Assembly (NCBI GenBank): GCA_947384055.1
Contig: CANDFO010000036.1
Coordinates: 1-22,624, forward strand
DNA: 22,624 nucleotides
From: an uncultured Flavonifractor sp.
GTDB taxonomy: Bacteria > Bacillota > Clostridia > Oscillospirales > Oscillospiraceae
Direction: 5' to 3'
Shown here piece by piece: positions 1 through 6,871 of the stretch; position 1 is the stretch's first letter; the number at the start of each line of letters is the position of its first letter. The position numbers were made by a program, and so were the translations under genes. The notes beneath the pieces are model-generated. The model was given only the letters and a program-made list of their open reading frames with translations. It ran no database searches and was not told the DNA's origin.

Positions 1-1249
1 ACTGGCCGATGTCAATGCGCTTGAGGGTGCAGCCCAGCCGCTGGGCCAGCTCCACCGCGTTGTCCCGGGTGCGGTCGGTGGTGCCGAAGCAGGGCATCGT
101 CACCGCGATGATGTCGCTGGCGGGACGGTCCAGCAGACCCATGGCAATCCCCGTCACCAGCACCGCCAGGGTGGAGTCCAGGCCGCCGGACAGCCCCACC
201 ACCGCCGTCCGGGCGCCGGTGTGCTCCAGCCGCTGCTTCAGTCCCAGAGCGGCGATCTTCAGCACCTCGTCACACCGCTGGACCCGCCCCTCCTGATCCT
301 CCGGCACGAAGGGGGTGGGGGAGACACGGCGGGTCAGGGAGGTCTGAACGGGCTCCAGGCTGAAATAGTTGGGATAGACCGCCCGGTCCGCGGCGGGGAA
401 GGTGTTCATGCGCCGCCGCTCATAGGAGAGCCTGGCCACATCCAGCTCCGAGGCAGTGAGCCCGCAGGCAAACCGCCGCTCGGCCAATAATGTCCCGTTC
501 TCCGCAATCAGGCTGTGCCCGGCAAAGACCAGGTCGGTGGTGGACTCCCCCTCTCCCGCACCGGCGTACACATAGCCGCACACTGTCCGGGCGGACTGTC
601 CCGCCACCAGCCGTCGGCGGTAATCGGCCTTTCCTACTACCTCGTCGGAGGCCGACAGGTTGAGTATCACCGTGGCGCCCTCGGCGCACAGACGGGCGGA
701 GGGGGGCACGGCCGCCCACAGGTCCTCGCAGATCTCGACCCCCACCGTCAGCTCCGGCAGCTCCGCGCAGCGAAAGACCATCCCGGCGGAAAATTCCACC
801 GACTCCTGCCCCGCAAAGGGGATGCAGAAATCGGTATCTCCCATATCCGCTCCGGAGGTAAACCAGCGTCCCTCGTAAAACTCCCCGTAGCTGGGGATGT
901 GGATTTTAGGCACCAGGCCCAGGAGCTCCCCCCGGCAGATGACCGCGGCACAGTTATAGAGCTTCCCCCGATAGCGTACCGGCAGGCCCAGGGCCGTGAG
1001 CATATCCAGATGCTTGGTGGCATCCAATATAGTGGACAGCCCCTCCTCCGCCCCCCGCAGGAGGGTGTCCTGGAGGAACAGATCCCCGCAGGTATACCCC
1101 GTCAGACACAGCTCCGGCAGCGCCAGCACCCGGACTCCCTGCCGGTGGGCCTCCCGCATGAGGCTAAAAATCTGCTCCGCATTGTACCGGCAGTCTGCCA
1201 CCCGAATTTTAGGCGTACCTGCCGCCGCTTTCACAAATCCGTCGCGCAT
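1..1249 (-). CDS. nadE: Glutamine-dependent NAD+ synthetase, 3' end outside window
   Basis: This enzyme makes NAD+ from nicotinic acid adenine dinucleotide, using ammonia released from glutamine, in the cytoplasm. About 416 residues are visible; the C-terminal part lies beyond the left edge. The N-terminal nitrilase-type glutaminase domain (about residues 12-280) carries the expected triad: Glu46 in LALPELCLTGY, Lys115 in VPKIHIPSYGEF and Cys174 in VGVEICEDLW. The synthetase domain follows with the PP-loop motif VVGLSGGLDST near positions 165-200. Family members run about 640 residues, so roughly a third is missing. The ATG at 1249 is preceded by AAAGGAGG with a 7-nt gap. A good sigma-A type promoter and a leader able to form two hairpins lie upstream, so it is probably transcribed separately from the DUF3788 gene. 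The identification is secure from motif order. Confidence 0.96.
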   Translation of the reverse strand, partial: MRDGFVKAAAGTPKIRVADCRYNAEQIFSLMREAHRQGVRVLALPELCLTGYTCGDLFLQDTLLRGAEEGLSTILDATKHLDMLTALGLPVRYRGKLYNCAAVICRGELLGLVPKIHIPSYGEFYEGRWFTSGADMGDTDFCIPFAGQESVEFSAGMVFRCAELPELTVGVEICEDLWAAVPPSARLCAEGATVILNLSASDEVVGKADYRRRLVAGQSARTVCGYVYAGAGEGESTTDLVFAGHSLIAENGTLLAERRFACGLTASELDVARLSYERRRMNTFPAADRAVYPNYFSLEPVQTSLTRRVSPTPFVPEDQEGRVQRCDEVLKIAALGLKQRLEHTGARTAVVGLSGGLDSTLAVLVTGIAMGLLDRPASDIIAVTMPCFGTTDRTRDNAVELAQRLGCTLKRIDIGQ

Positions 1250-1285
1250 AAAAGCGCCTCCTTTCAGACGCTGTAGTACACATTC

Positions 1286-1330
1286 GTGTGCGCCGCACAC
1301 ATCCAGCGAGCGGACTGCGCCCGCTGGATG
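1286..1330 (-). other. Two adjacent hairpins in the nadE leader
   Basis: Positions 1300-1308 (CATCCAGCG) pair with 1322-1330 (CGCTGGATG). After a single mismatch, GCG 1310-1312 pairs with CGC 1318-1320 around a 5-nt loop. Directly next to it, GTGTGC 1286-1291 pairs with GCACAC 1295-1300 around a 3-nt loop; the two share base 1300. Both lie between the inferred nadE start of transcription (about 1361) and the ribosome binding site. Neither sequesters the Shine-Dalgarno sequence. The role is unknown; a regulatory leader or mRNA-stabilising element is possible. Confidence 0.5.
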
Positions 1331-1367
1331 AAAAAGCCCAGACGCGGTTTTCAGAAGTGTTGACTAT

Positions 1368-1396
1368 ATCATACCCCAAACTGCAAAAAATTGCAA
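1368..1396 (-). promoter_or_regulatory. Promoter of nadE
   Basis: On the minus strand, TTGCAA (1396-1391) and TATGAT (1373-1368) are separated by exactly 17 nt. The spacer begins with a T-rich run. The -10 hexamer matches the sigma-A consensus at 5 of 6 bases. Transcription would begin near 1361, leaving a leader of about 110 nt before the nadE ATG. Confidence 0.75.
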
Positions 1397-1401
1397 GCAA
1401 G

Positions 1402-1456
1402 CGTCAGCGCCTGTTCCGTCTCTCCGCAACGCGGGGAGACGGAACAGGCGTTGACG
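1402..1456. repeat. 26-bp near-perfect inverted repeat with 3-nt loop
   Basis: Arms 1402-1427 and 1431-1456 pair over all 26 positions around the loop AAC (1428-1430), with 24 Watson-Crick pairs plus T1423:G1435 and G1407:T1451. The element sits between the DUF3788 stop and the nadE promoter. It may terminate the minus-strand DUF3788 transcript, but no T-run follows at once; TTTTTT (1390-1385) comes only 11 nt later, inside the nadE promoter spacer. The two wobbles are tolerated only in plus-strand RNA; in minus-strand RNA they become A-C and C-A mismatches. A protein-binding or DNA-level palindrome is therefore also possible. Confidence 0.75.
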
Positions 1457-1505
1457 GCTGCAGGGTGCGGAAATCAGGCAAAGGCGGCTGCAAACGCCCG
1501 CTGTG

Positions 1506-1955
1506 TCACCGGGAATTTCGGTTGGAATGCCTGGGCGCTTTTTTCCAGGACAGCAGGACCTTGACGTCCTCCAGCACCTCGGGGGAGCCCACCTCCAGGG
1601 ACAGCCAGCGGGTGCCGCTGGAGGTGGGCGGGCTGTCCGCCCACACCGACCGGGTGTAGGGCGACAGGGTGGAGATCAGCGTCTCGCACTCCGCCGCCAG
1701 ACGGCCGCCGACGACAACCAGACAGGTGAAGGCTCCGGCAGTGGGGTAAAGCGTACACAGGGCGGCGCCGCCCGCCCGGTACTTCACGTTCCAGCCGGGA
1801 CCCATGGCGCAGCGGCTGTGCGCCATGACGGGCCGACAGCCGTAGGTCTCCTCCAGCCAGGCGGTCAGCGCATCCCACAGCGGGTTGGACACAAAGGCCG
1901 ACAAAACAGCCGCGTCCGGTGCCTCCGGCGCCTCATAAATGGCGTTCCAATTCAA
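1506..1955 (-). CDS. DUF3788 family protein
   Basis: This 149-residue soluble protein resembles the DUF3788 family, whose function is not established. The recognisable core is GWNVKYRAG, then ALCTLYPTAGAFTCLVVVGGR, near residues 54-84, and family members are about this length. No signal peptide or membrane segment is visible. The start is a TTG at 1955, chosen because AAGGAGG (1969-1963) lies 7 nt upstream and no ATG fits as well. The gene lies about 60 nt downstream of the zinc-ribbon reading frame and on the same strand as the GNAT and WYL genes, so it is probably the last gene of that operon. The 26-bp inverted repeat follows the stop codon by about 50 nt. The family call rests on recalled sequence patterns. 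Confidence 0.8.
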   Translation of the reverse strand: MNWNAIYEAPEAPDAAVLSAFVSNPLWDALTAWLEETYGCRPVMAHSRCAMGPGWNVKYRAGGAALCTLYPTAGAFTCLVVVGGRLAAECETLISTLSPYTRSVWADSPPTSSGTRWLSLEVGSPEVLEDVKVLLSWKKAPRHSNRNSR

Positions 1956-2015
1956 GATTCTGCCTCCTTGTCGTTTTGAAAACCCGGACCGGACGCGCCG
2001 CCGCGGAGAAGGGGC

Positions 2016-2276
2016 TCAGCGCCCTTTCCACCGCAGCAGCAGGGGGAAAAATTTGTACATCTGCGCCTTGGCCTGCTCCTCGGTCATGCCGGGATTGGCC
2101 TGGGCCATCATGGGGGCGCAGAAGTCGATCATCTCCTCCATGGTCATCTCCCCGGTAAAAGCGCCGTCTTGATAACAGTATTTGCAGTAGTGGGGGCTGG
2201 GACTCCCGTCCGCCTCGGTGCCGCAATTCTGGTCGGTCAGGGGCATCCCGCAGGACTGGCAAAACTTCTGTTCCAT
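2016..2276 (-). CDS. Zinc-ribbon domain protein, internal start within the WYL frame
   Basis: An 86-residue product would begin at the ATG at 2276, in frame with the upstream WYL regulator. It begins MEQKFCQSCGMPL and contains HYCKYC, giving a CxxC...CxxC zinc ribbon of the 'putative zinc ribbon' (PF12674-like) type. A helical tail follows (MTMEEMIDFCAPMMAQ). Stand-alone proteins of this size and opening are common in Firmicutes. AGGAGG (2290-2285) sits 8 nt upstream of the ATG, an ideal spacing, so separate translation is likely even though no stop codon divides the two frames. Function is unknown; metal binding is inferred from the cysteines. Confidence 0.65.
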   Translation of the reverse strand: MEQKFCQSCGMPLTDQNCGTEADGSPSPHYCKYCYQDGAFTGEMTMEEMIDFCAPMMAQANPGMTEEQAKAQMYKFFPLLLRWKGR

Positions 2277-3245
2277 TTTTTGTTCCTCCTGTTTGAAAGA
2301 TGCCCCAATTATACCACCCAATTGCTGACAACCTGTGTCAGGTTCTTCTGACTGCAGCCAAATTTCTTTGGCCAGCCGGCCCAGCCGTATTCGCAGGGCC
2401 TCCGGCTCCAGCACCCGGACCCCCGCGCCGAAGGACAGCAGGTAGCCGTACACCCAGGCGTCCTCCGGAAAGGACACCGCCACCGTGAGGGCCCCGTCAG
2501 CCTCCCGGCTGACGCAGCTCTCGTCAAACTCGTCGTACACCCGAAAGGCCATAGCCGGGGAGAAGCGCAGGCGCATAGGGACCGGCTCTCCCACAGGAGG
2601 GTCCTCCCCCTCAATCGGGGGCGGGGGCGCTCCCGGCTGGAAGTGCTCCTCCAGCACCTCCAGCTCCAGCAGTCGGGTGAGCTTGAACGTACGGTAGGCC
2701 TGCCGCTCCAGGCAGAAGGCCTGGAGATACCAGGCCCTCCCCTTGAACACCAGCCGGGCAGGATGGACCCGGCGGCGGGCGGCCTGCCCATAGGCGCTCA
2801 CATAGGTAAAGACAATGGTTCTGCACTCCAGAACAGCCCGCTTCAGGGCGGAAAATTTGACGTTGTCCGTCTCCGCGCTGCCCCAGCGGGACATGTCTAC
2901 CTGGAGCCAGTCCGGTTCCGAACGGCGAAACAGGGCGGAGAGCTTTTCCAGGGTGTCCGCCGCCTCCATCCTGGCGTCCCCGGAGAGGGCCTGCAAAGCG
3001 GTGAGCAGCTGGCGCTGCTCCTCCTCGGAAAAGGCGGCCCGGTCCAGGATACAGTGGTCCATCAGCGCCACGCCGCCCCCTTTGCCGGGGACGGCGTAGA
3101 TGGGCACACCGGCGGCGGAGAGGGCGTCAATATCCCGGTAGATTGTGCGTACAGAGACCTCGAACCGCTCCGCCAGCTCTTTGGCGGTGAGCCGCGGGCG
3201 CTCCAGCAACAGATACATGATTTGAAAGAGACGTCCGCCGGACAT
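2016..3245 (-). CDS. WYL-domain transcriptional regulator read through into a zinc-ribbon protein
   Basis: This 409-residue frame has three parts. Residues 5-58 form an HTH_11 DNA-binding domain (LTAKELAERFEVSVRTIYRD). Residues about 130-305 form a WYL ligand-sensing region (RAWYLQAFC). Residues 324-409 are a separate zinc-ribbon domain with CQSC and CKYC. YafY/WYL regulators normally end near residue 305, so the joint is unusual. The linker DNA holds a TATAAT box, a palindrome and its own ribosome binding site, suggesting loss of a stop codon between two former genes. The ATG at 3245 follows GGGAGG and lies 1 nt after the GNAT stop, indicating translational coupling. It probably controls its own operon in response to a small molecule that cannot be named from sequence. 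Confidence 0.85.
   Translation of the reverse strand: MSGGRLFQIMYLLLERPRLTAKELAERFEVSVRTIYRDIDALSAAGVPIYAVPGKGGGVALMDHCILDRAAFSEEEQRQLLTALQALSGDARMEAADTLEKLSALFRRSEPDWLQVDMSRWGSAETDNVKFSALKRAVLECRTIVFTYVSAYGQAARRRVHPARLVFKGRAWYLQAFCLERQAYRTFKLTRLLELEVLEEHFQPGAPPPPIEGEDPPVGEPVPMRLRFSPAMAFRVYDEFDESCVSREADGALTVAVSFPEDAWVYGYLLSFGAGVRVLEPEALRIRLGRLAKEIWLQSEEPDTGCQQLGGIIGASFKQEEQKMEQKFCQSCGMPLTDQNCGTEADGSPSPHYCKYCYQDGAFTGEMTMEEMIDFCAPMMAQANPGMTEEQAKAQMYKFFPLLLRWKGR
2308..2344 (-). promoter_or_regulatory. Promoter/operator inside the WYL-zinc ribbon joint
   Basis: On the minus strand, a perfect TATAAT occupies 2313-2308. Two overlapping perfect dyads lie just upstream, over the place of a -35 box: AACCTG-TGT-CAGGTT (2330-2344) and CTGACA-N5-TGTCAG (2325-2341), both read on the plus strand. 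No good -35 hexamer exists at 16-18 nt. This arrangement suits a regulator-controlled promoter for the zinc-ribbon and DUF3788 genes, with the WYL protein the obvious candidate binder. Binding is inferred from position and symmetry only. Confidence 0.55.
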
Positions 3246-3246
3246 G

Positions 3247-3753
3247 TCAGACCTCCCGGCGGGGATTCAGCCGGGCCATCAGGCAGAGGTCGGCGTATTC
3301 ACCCAGGCGCACCGCCCCCATCCGCCGGACGCCCTCCTGCTGAAAGCCAAAGCGCTCGTAAAAGCGGATAGCCCGCCGGTTGTCCGTAAAAACCTCCAGC
3401 TCCACCCGGACCAGCATAAGCCAGCGGTCCGCCAGGTCCAGCAGGGTTTCCATCAGGGCGGCGCCCACTCCCCGGCCCTGGACATCCGGACGGACCATGA
3501 TGCCCAGGCTCCCTGCGTGCCGGAGCCGGGGACGGGGGCACACCGACAGCCCGGCTTCCCCCAAAAGGACGCCCTCCGGGGAGACGGCGGCAAACTCGTG
3601 GTCGTCGGGCCCCAGGCCGCTGAGATAGTTCCGGGCGTCCTCCAGCCGCCAGGAGGGAACGCTCAGCAGGTTTTCCATAACGCCCGGGGTCAGGCGCAGG
3701 GCGTGAATGGCCCCGGCGTCCTCCGGGCAGACGGGACGTATGATAAACTCCAT
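3247..3753 (-). CDS. GNAT family N-acetyltransferase
   Basis: This 168-residue protein belongs to the GCN5-related acetyltransferases, which move an acetyl group from acetyl-CoA to an amine; the substrate cannot be predicted. Motif A, the CoA pyrophosphate loop, is visible as VRPDVQGRGVGAALM around residues 90-104, followed by motif B, NRRAIRFYERFGFQQEG. The ATG at 3753 is preferred because AAAGGAGG lies 7 nt upstream; a start 12 codons earlier lacks such a site. It is the first gene of the minus-strand operon with the WYL regulator, and a promoter with 17-nt spacing lies upstream. Members of this kind often modify small amines, antibiotics or protein N-termini. Confidence 0.9.
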   Translation of the reverse strand: MEFIIRPVCPEDAGAIHALRLTPGVMENLLSVPSWRLEDARNYLSGLGPDDHEFAAVSPEGVLLGEAGLSVCPRPRLRHAGSLGIMVRPDVQGRGVGAALMETLLDLADRWLMLVRVELEVFTDNRRAIRFYERFGFQQEGVRRMGAVRLGEYADLCLMARLNPRREV

Positions 3754-3813
3754 GGGGAGGCCTCCTTTGCAGCTCCGGAATTCCCGCACAGAGGCATTGT
3801 GCGTTTCGGTATG

Positions 3814-3842
3814 ATCATAACACAGGGCGGGGAGAAAGGCAA
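3814..3842 (-). promoter_or_regulatory. Promoter of the GNAT-WYL operon
   Basis: TTGCCT (3842-3837) and TATGAT (3819-3814) lie on the minus strand with a 17-nt spacer. The hexamers match sigma-A consensus at 4 and 5 of 6 bases. It fires away from the murB promoter about 60 nt away. Confidence 0.65.
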
Positions 3843-3903
3843 CCGCCGGCCCGCGACCGCGGAGGCATGGTCCGGGCGCTGAGAGGTTTTTCTGCTCCCC
3901 CTA

Positions 3904-3932
3904 TTCTAATTTCCGCCGGATTCTGCTATAAT
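3904..3932 (+). promoter_or_regulatory. Extended -10 promoter of the murB operon
   Basis: A perfect TATAAT (3927-3932) is preceded by TGC, forming an extended -10 element that compensates for the weak -35 TTCTAA (3904-3909, 17-nt spacer). The murB ATG lies about 40 nt downstream. No internal promoter as good as this was seen before dnaE. Confidence 0.7.
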
Positions 3933-3975
3933 ACAGAGACAGTCCCGGGAGGCCGCCGCAAAATGGAGGGAAGAA

Positions 3976-4896
3976 ATGGACAATATTTCCACTTTTATTA
4001 GACAGCTGAACACCGCCGCGCCGGATCTGGAGCTGCGGGAATATGAGCCCATGTCCCGGCACACATCCTTCCGCATCGGGGGCCCGGCCCGGCTGATGGT
4101 CCTGCCCCGGACAGGCGGACAGGCCCATACCGCCCTGAGCCTTGCGGCGGAGCTGGGAATCGTCCCCTTTTTTCTGGGCAACGGCACCAATCTGCTGGTG
4201 TCCGATAGGGGATACCCGGGGGTGGTGGTCAAGCTGTCCGGGCAGGAGCGCTTCAGCCGGATTCAGCCGGAGGGCCGTCGGCTGTCCGCGGGAGGCGGGG
4301 TGTTGCTCTCCCGGCTGGCCAACGCCGCCTGGGAGCGGAGTCTGACCGGTCTGGAGTTCGCGCAGGGAATTCCCGGCAGCGTGGGCGGGGCCACGGCCAT
4401 GAATGCCGGGGCCTATGGCGGGGAGCTGAGCCAGGTGCTGAACACGGTGACAGCCCTGATGCCCGACGGCGCAGAGCGGACGATTCCGGCGGCGGAGTGC
4501 AGCTTTGGCTACCGGAAGAGCATCTTTTCCGGAGGAGAGATGCTGATTTTAGAGGCGACTTTTCTCCTGGAGCCCGGGGACGGTGAGGCCGTCAAAGCCC
4601 GCATGGAGGACCTGGCCGCCCGGCGGCGGGAAAAGCAGCCTCTGGAGCTGCCCAGCGCCGGGAGTTTCTTTCAGCGGCCGGAGGGTCAGTTTGCCGGGGC
4701 CCTCATCGAGAAATGCGGACTCAAGGGCGCGGAGGTGGGCGGGGCCCAGGTTTCGGAAAAGCACGCGGGCTTTCTGGTGAACCGGGGCGGAGCCACGGCG
4801 GAGGATGTGCGGCGGCTGATGGAGCTGGTCCGGGAGACCGTCCTCCGGGAGACCGGCGTACGGCTGGAGCCGGAAGTGAAATTTTTGGGCTTTTGA
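3976..4896 (+). CDS. murB: UDP-N-acetylenolpyruvoylglucosamine reductase
   Basis: MurB reduces UDP-GlcNAc-enolpyruvate to UDP-MurNAc with NADPH and bound FAD, the second committed step of peptidoglycan precursor synthesis in the cytoplasm. The 306 residues match the family's usual size. FAD-binding motifs are visible: TSFRIGGPA (about 30-38), GNGTNLLVSD (about 73-82) and GIPGSVGGATAMNAGAYGG (about 131-149). Catalytic residues appear as Arg180 in SFGYRKS, Ser230 in SAGSFF and Glu300 in LEPEVKF. The length and motif spacing fit the type II class common in Firmicutes. The ATG at 3976 follows GGAGGG by 6 nt. It opens the plus-strand operon; murB next to rapZ-yvcK-whiA is frequent in Clostridia. 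Confidence 0.98.
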   Translation: MDNISTFIRQLNTAAPDLELREYEPMSRHTSFRIGGPARLMVLPRTGGQAHTALSLAAELGIVPFFLGNGTNLLVSDRGYPGVVVKLSGQERFSRIQPEGRRLSAGGGVLLSRLANAAWERSLTGLEFAQGIPGSVGGATAMNAGAYGGELSQVLNTVTALMPDGAERTIPAAECSFGYRKSIFSGGEMLILEATFLLEPGDGEAVKARMEDLAARRREKQPLELPSAGSFFQRPEGQFAGALIEKCGLKGAEVGGAQVSEKHAGFLVNRGGATAEDVRRLMELVRETVLRETGVRLEPEVKFLGF

Positions 4897-4913
4897 AAAG
4901 GAAGCGGTACAGG

Positions 4914-5774
4914 ATGGAATTGATTGTAATTTCCGGCCTCTCCGGGGCCGGAAAGAGTAAGGTAGCCTCGTTTTTAGAGGACATGGGCTTTTACGTGGTG
5001 GACAATATGCCGGTGCCCCTGCTGCCGAAATTCGCCGAGCTGTGCATGGCCGCCCCCGGGCGGTACGAGCGGGTGGCGCTGGTGACGGATATTCGGGGCG
5101 GGCAGACCTTTGAGGGGCTCTTCGGGGCGCTGGACGCCCTGCACGAGATGGGCTGTGAGCACAAGATCCTCTTTGTGGAGGCCGAGGCGGAGACCATCAT
5201 TAAGCGTTATAAGGAGACCCGGCGCATCCACCCTCTGGCGGGGAGCACCCTGTCCCTGGACGGCGCCGTGCGGCAGGAGCGCACCGTTCTGGCCCCGGTG
5301 CGCCAGCGGGCGGACTACGTCATCGACACTACCGTGCTGTCCACCGCCAAGCTCCGGGGAGAGCTGCTGCGTCTGTTTGGCCGGGACGCCGACCGCCCGG
5401 CCATGTGCGTCAGCGTCACCTCCTTCGGCTTTAAGTACGGCATACCTATGGAGGCTGACCTGGTGCTGGATGTGCGTTTTCTGCCCAATCCGTACTACAT
5501 CGCGGAGCTGCGCCATCAGACCGGGCTGGACGACGGGGTCTATCAGTTTGTATTCGGCTACCAGCAGACCCAGGAGTTTATGGGCTATCTGGAGCAGCTT
5601 ATGGGATTCCTGCTGCCCCAGTATGTGGAAGAGGGCAAAACGGTGCTGGTGGTGGCGGTGGGCTGCACCGGCGGGAAGCACCGCAGCGTGGCCGTGACCC
5701 GCGCTCTGGCGGAGTTTATCCGTCAGAAGGGCTATCAGGCTGTGGAAAACCACCGGGATATGACCCGCGGCTGA
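4914..5774 (+). CDS. rapZ: RNase adapter / nucleotide-binding protein RapZ (YvcJ)
   Basis: This 286-residue P-loop protein has a Walker A motif GLSGAGKS at residues 8-15, the family's VVDNMPVPLLP segment and the C-terminal signature GCTGGKHRSV at about 250-259, which in E. coli RapZ belongs to the RNA- and sugar-binding domain. E. coli RapZ steers RNase E to the GlmZ small RNA according to glucosamine-6-phosphate level. The Bacillus homologue YvcJ hydrolyses GTP and affects competence; its mechanism is less clear. The start is the ATG at 4914, just after the murB stop (17-nt gap) and behind AAGGAAG; a longer frame opening inside murB lacks family similarity. Its neighbours suggest coordination of amino-sugar supply with wall synthesis. 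Confidence 0.95.
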   Translation: MELIVISGLSGAGKSKVASFLEDMGFYVVDNMPVPLLPKFAELCMAAPGRYERVALVTDIRGGQTFEGLFGALDALHEMGCEHKILFVEAEAETIIKRYKETRRIHPLAGSTLSLDGAVRQERTVLAPVRQRADYVIDTTVLSTAKLRGELLRLFGRDADRPAMCVSVTSFGFKYGIPMEADLVLDVRFLPNPYYIAELRHQTGLDDGVYQFVFGYQQTQEFMGYLEQLMGFLLPQYVEEGKTVLVVAVGCTGGKHRSVAVTRALAEFIRQKGYQAVENHRDMTRG

Positions 5775-5785
5775 GGAGGAGCGCC

Positions 5786-6802
5786 ATGAAAGAACGGGAC
5801 AGAACACGCCGCTGGACCCAGGGACCCAGGGTGGTGGCCATCGGCGGAGGCACGGGGCTGTCCACCATGCTCCGCGGCCTGAAAAATCACACGGAACACC
5901 TGACGGCCATTGTCACGGTGGCCGACGACGGGGGCGGCTCCGGCAAGCTGAGGGAGGACCTGGGCATGCCGCCGCCGGGGGACATCCGCCACTGCATGGA
6001 AGCCCTGGCCAACGTGGAGCCGGTTATGGAACAGCTTTTGACCTACCGGTTTCCGGCGGGCTCCGGCAACCTGACGGGGCAATCCTTCGGCAACCTGCTG
6101 CTGGCGGCTCTCAACGGGATCTCCGACTCTTTTGACCAGGCGGTAGCCCGCATGAGCCAGGTTCTGGCCATCACCGGCCGGGTGCTGCCCGTCACCAACG
6201 CAGACGTGGCCCTGGAAGCCTCTTTTGAGAACGGGGCCCAGGTGCTGGGCGAGTCCAAAATCTGCGCTTTTAAGAAACAGCAGGACTGCCGCATCCGGAG
6301 CGTGCGCCTGCTGCCCCGGCGTCCGCCGGCTCTGCCGGAGGCGCTGCGGGCCATCCGGGAAGCCGACCTGATTCTGCTGGGACCGGGGAGCCTCTATACC
6401 AGCGTCATCCCCAACCTGCTGGTGGAGGGCATCTCCGACGCGGTCTGCAAGGCCGAGGCGCTGAAAATTTACATCTGCAACATTATGACCCAGGACGGAG
6501 AGACCGAAAATATGACCGCCTCTGAGCACGTGAAGGCCCTGCTGGACCACGGCGGACCGGGGCTGGTGGACATCTGCCTGTGCAACTCCGCCCCGGTGAA
6601 CCCCCGGCTGGTGGAGCGCTACCGGGAGGAGGACGCGGTCCCCATCCCGGTGGACCGGGAGGCCATCGAGCGTATGGGTCTTGAGGTAGTCACGCGGCCC
6701 CTGGCCTCGGAGAGCTCCGACTATGCCCGCCACTCGGCCTCCCGGCTGGCCCAGGCCATTATGGAGCTGTACGGCGAACGAGCGGACACCAAGGTATTTT
6801 GA
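5786..6802 (+). CDS. yvcK: YvcK family gluconeogenesis/morphogenesis factor
   Basis: This 338-residue protein has the CofD-like fold shared with 2-phospho-L-lactate transferase. Visible signatures are the glycine-rich loop AIGGGTGLSTMLRGLK (about 18-33), VADDGGGSGKLRE (about 45-57), PGDIRHC (64-70) and LLGPGSLYTSVIPNLLV in the middle. In Bacillus subtilis YvcK is needed for growth on gluconeogenic carbon and for correct wall synthesis, and it binds UDP-sugars. The ATG at 5786 follows GAGGAGG with a short spacer, 11 nt after the rapZ stop, so the two are co-translated. An N-terminal basic stretch (KERDRTRR) precedes the fold. An 8-bp GC-rich hairpin lies between this gene and whiA. Confidence 0.95.
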   Translation: MKERDRTRRWTQGPRVVAIGGGTGLSTMLRGLKNHTEHLTAIVTVADDGGGSGKLREDLGMPPPGDIRHCMEALANVEPVMEQLLTYRFPAGSGNLTGQSFGNLLLAALNGISDSFDQAVARMSQVLAITGRVLPVTNADVALEASFENGAQVLGESKICAFKKQQDCRIRSVRLLPRRPPALPEALRAIREADLILLGPGSLYTSVIPNLLVEGISDAVCKAEALKIYICNIMTQDGETENMTASEHVKALLDHGGPGLVDICLCNSAPVNPRLVERYREEDAVPIPVDREAIERMGLEVVTRPLASESSDYARHSASRLAQAIMELYGERADTKVF

Positions 6803-6817
6803 ACCTGTCTGCCGCGG

Positions 6818-6842
6818 GGCCGGCGGGAACAGGACGCCGGCC
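6818..6842 (+). other. GC-rich hairpin between yvcK and whiA
   Basis: GGCCGGCG (6818-6825) pairs perfectly with CGCCGGCC (6835-6842) around a 9-nt loop. No T-run follows, so it is not a terminator. It could slow ribosomes or polymerase, or protect mRNA ends within the operon. Confidence 0.5.
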
Positions 6843-6871
6843 GAAGACCATCAGAGAAAGGGGAGCGGGAC

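Noticed and set aside
4713..4913. Upstream extension of rapZ into murB
   Set aside because: The added 67 residues are an out-of-frame reading of murB, with Gly/Arg-rich composition; the ATG at 4914 restores the canonical RapZ N-terminus.
5735..6733. Minus-strand open frame opposite yvcK
   Set aside because: Antisense to a conserved gene and lacks a plausible start signal or domain.
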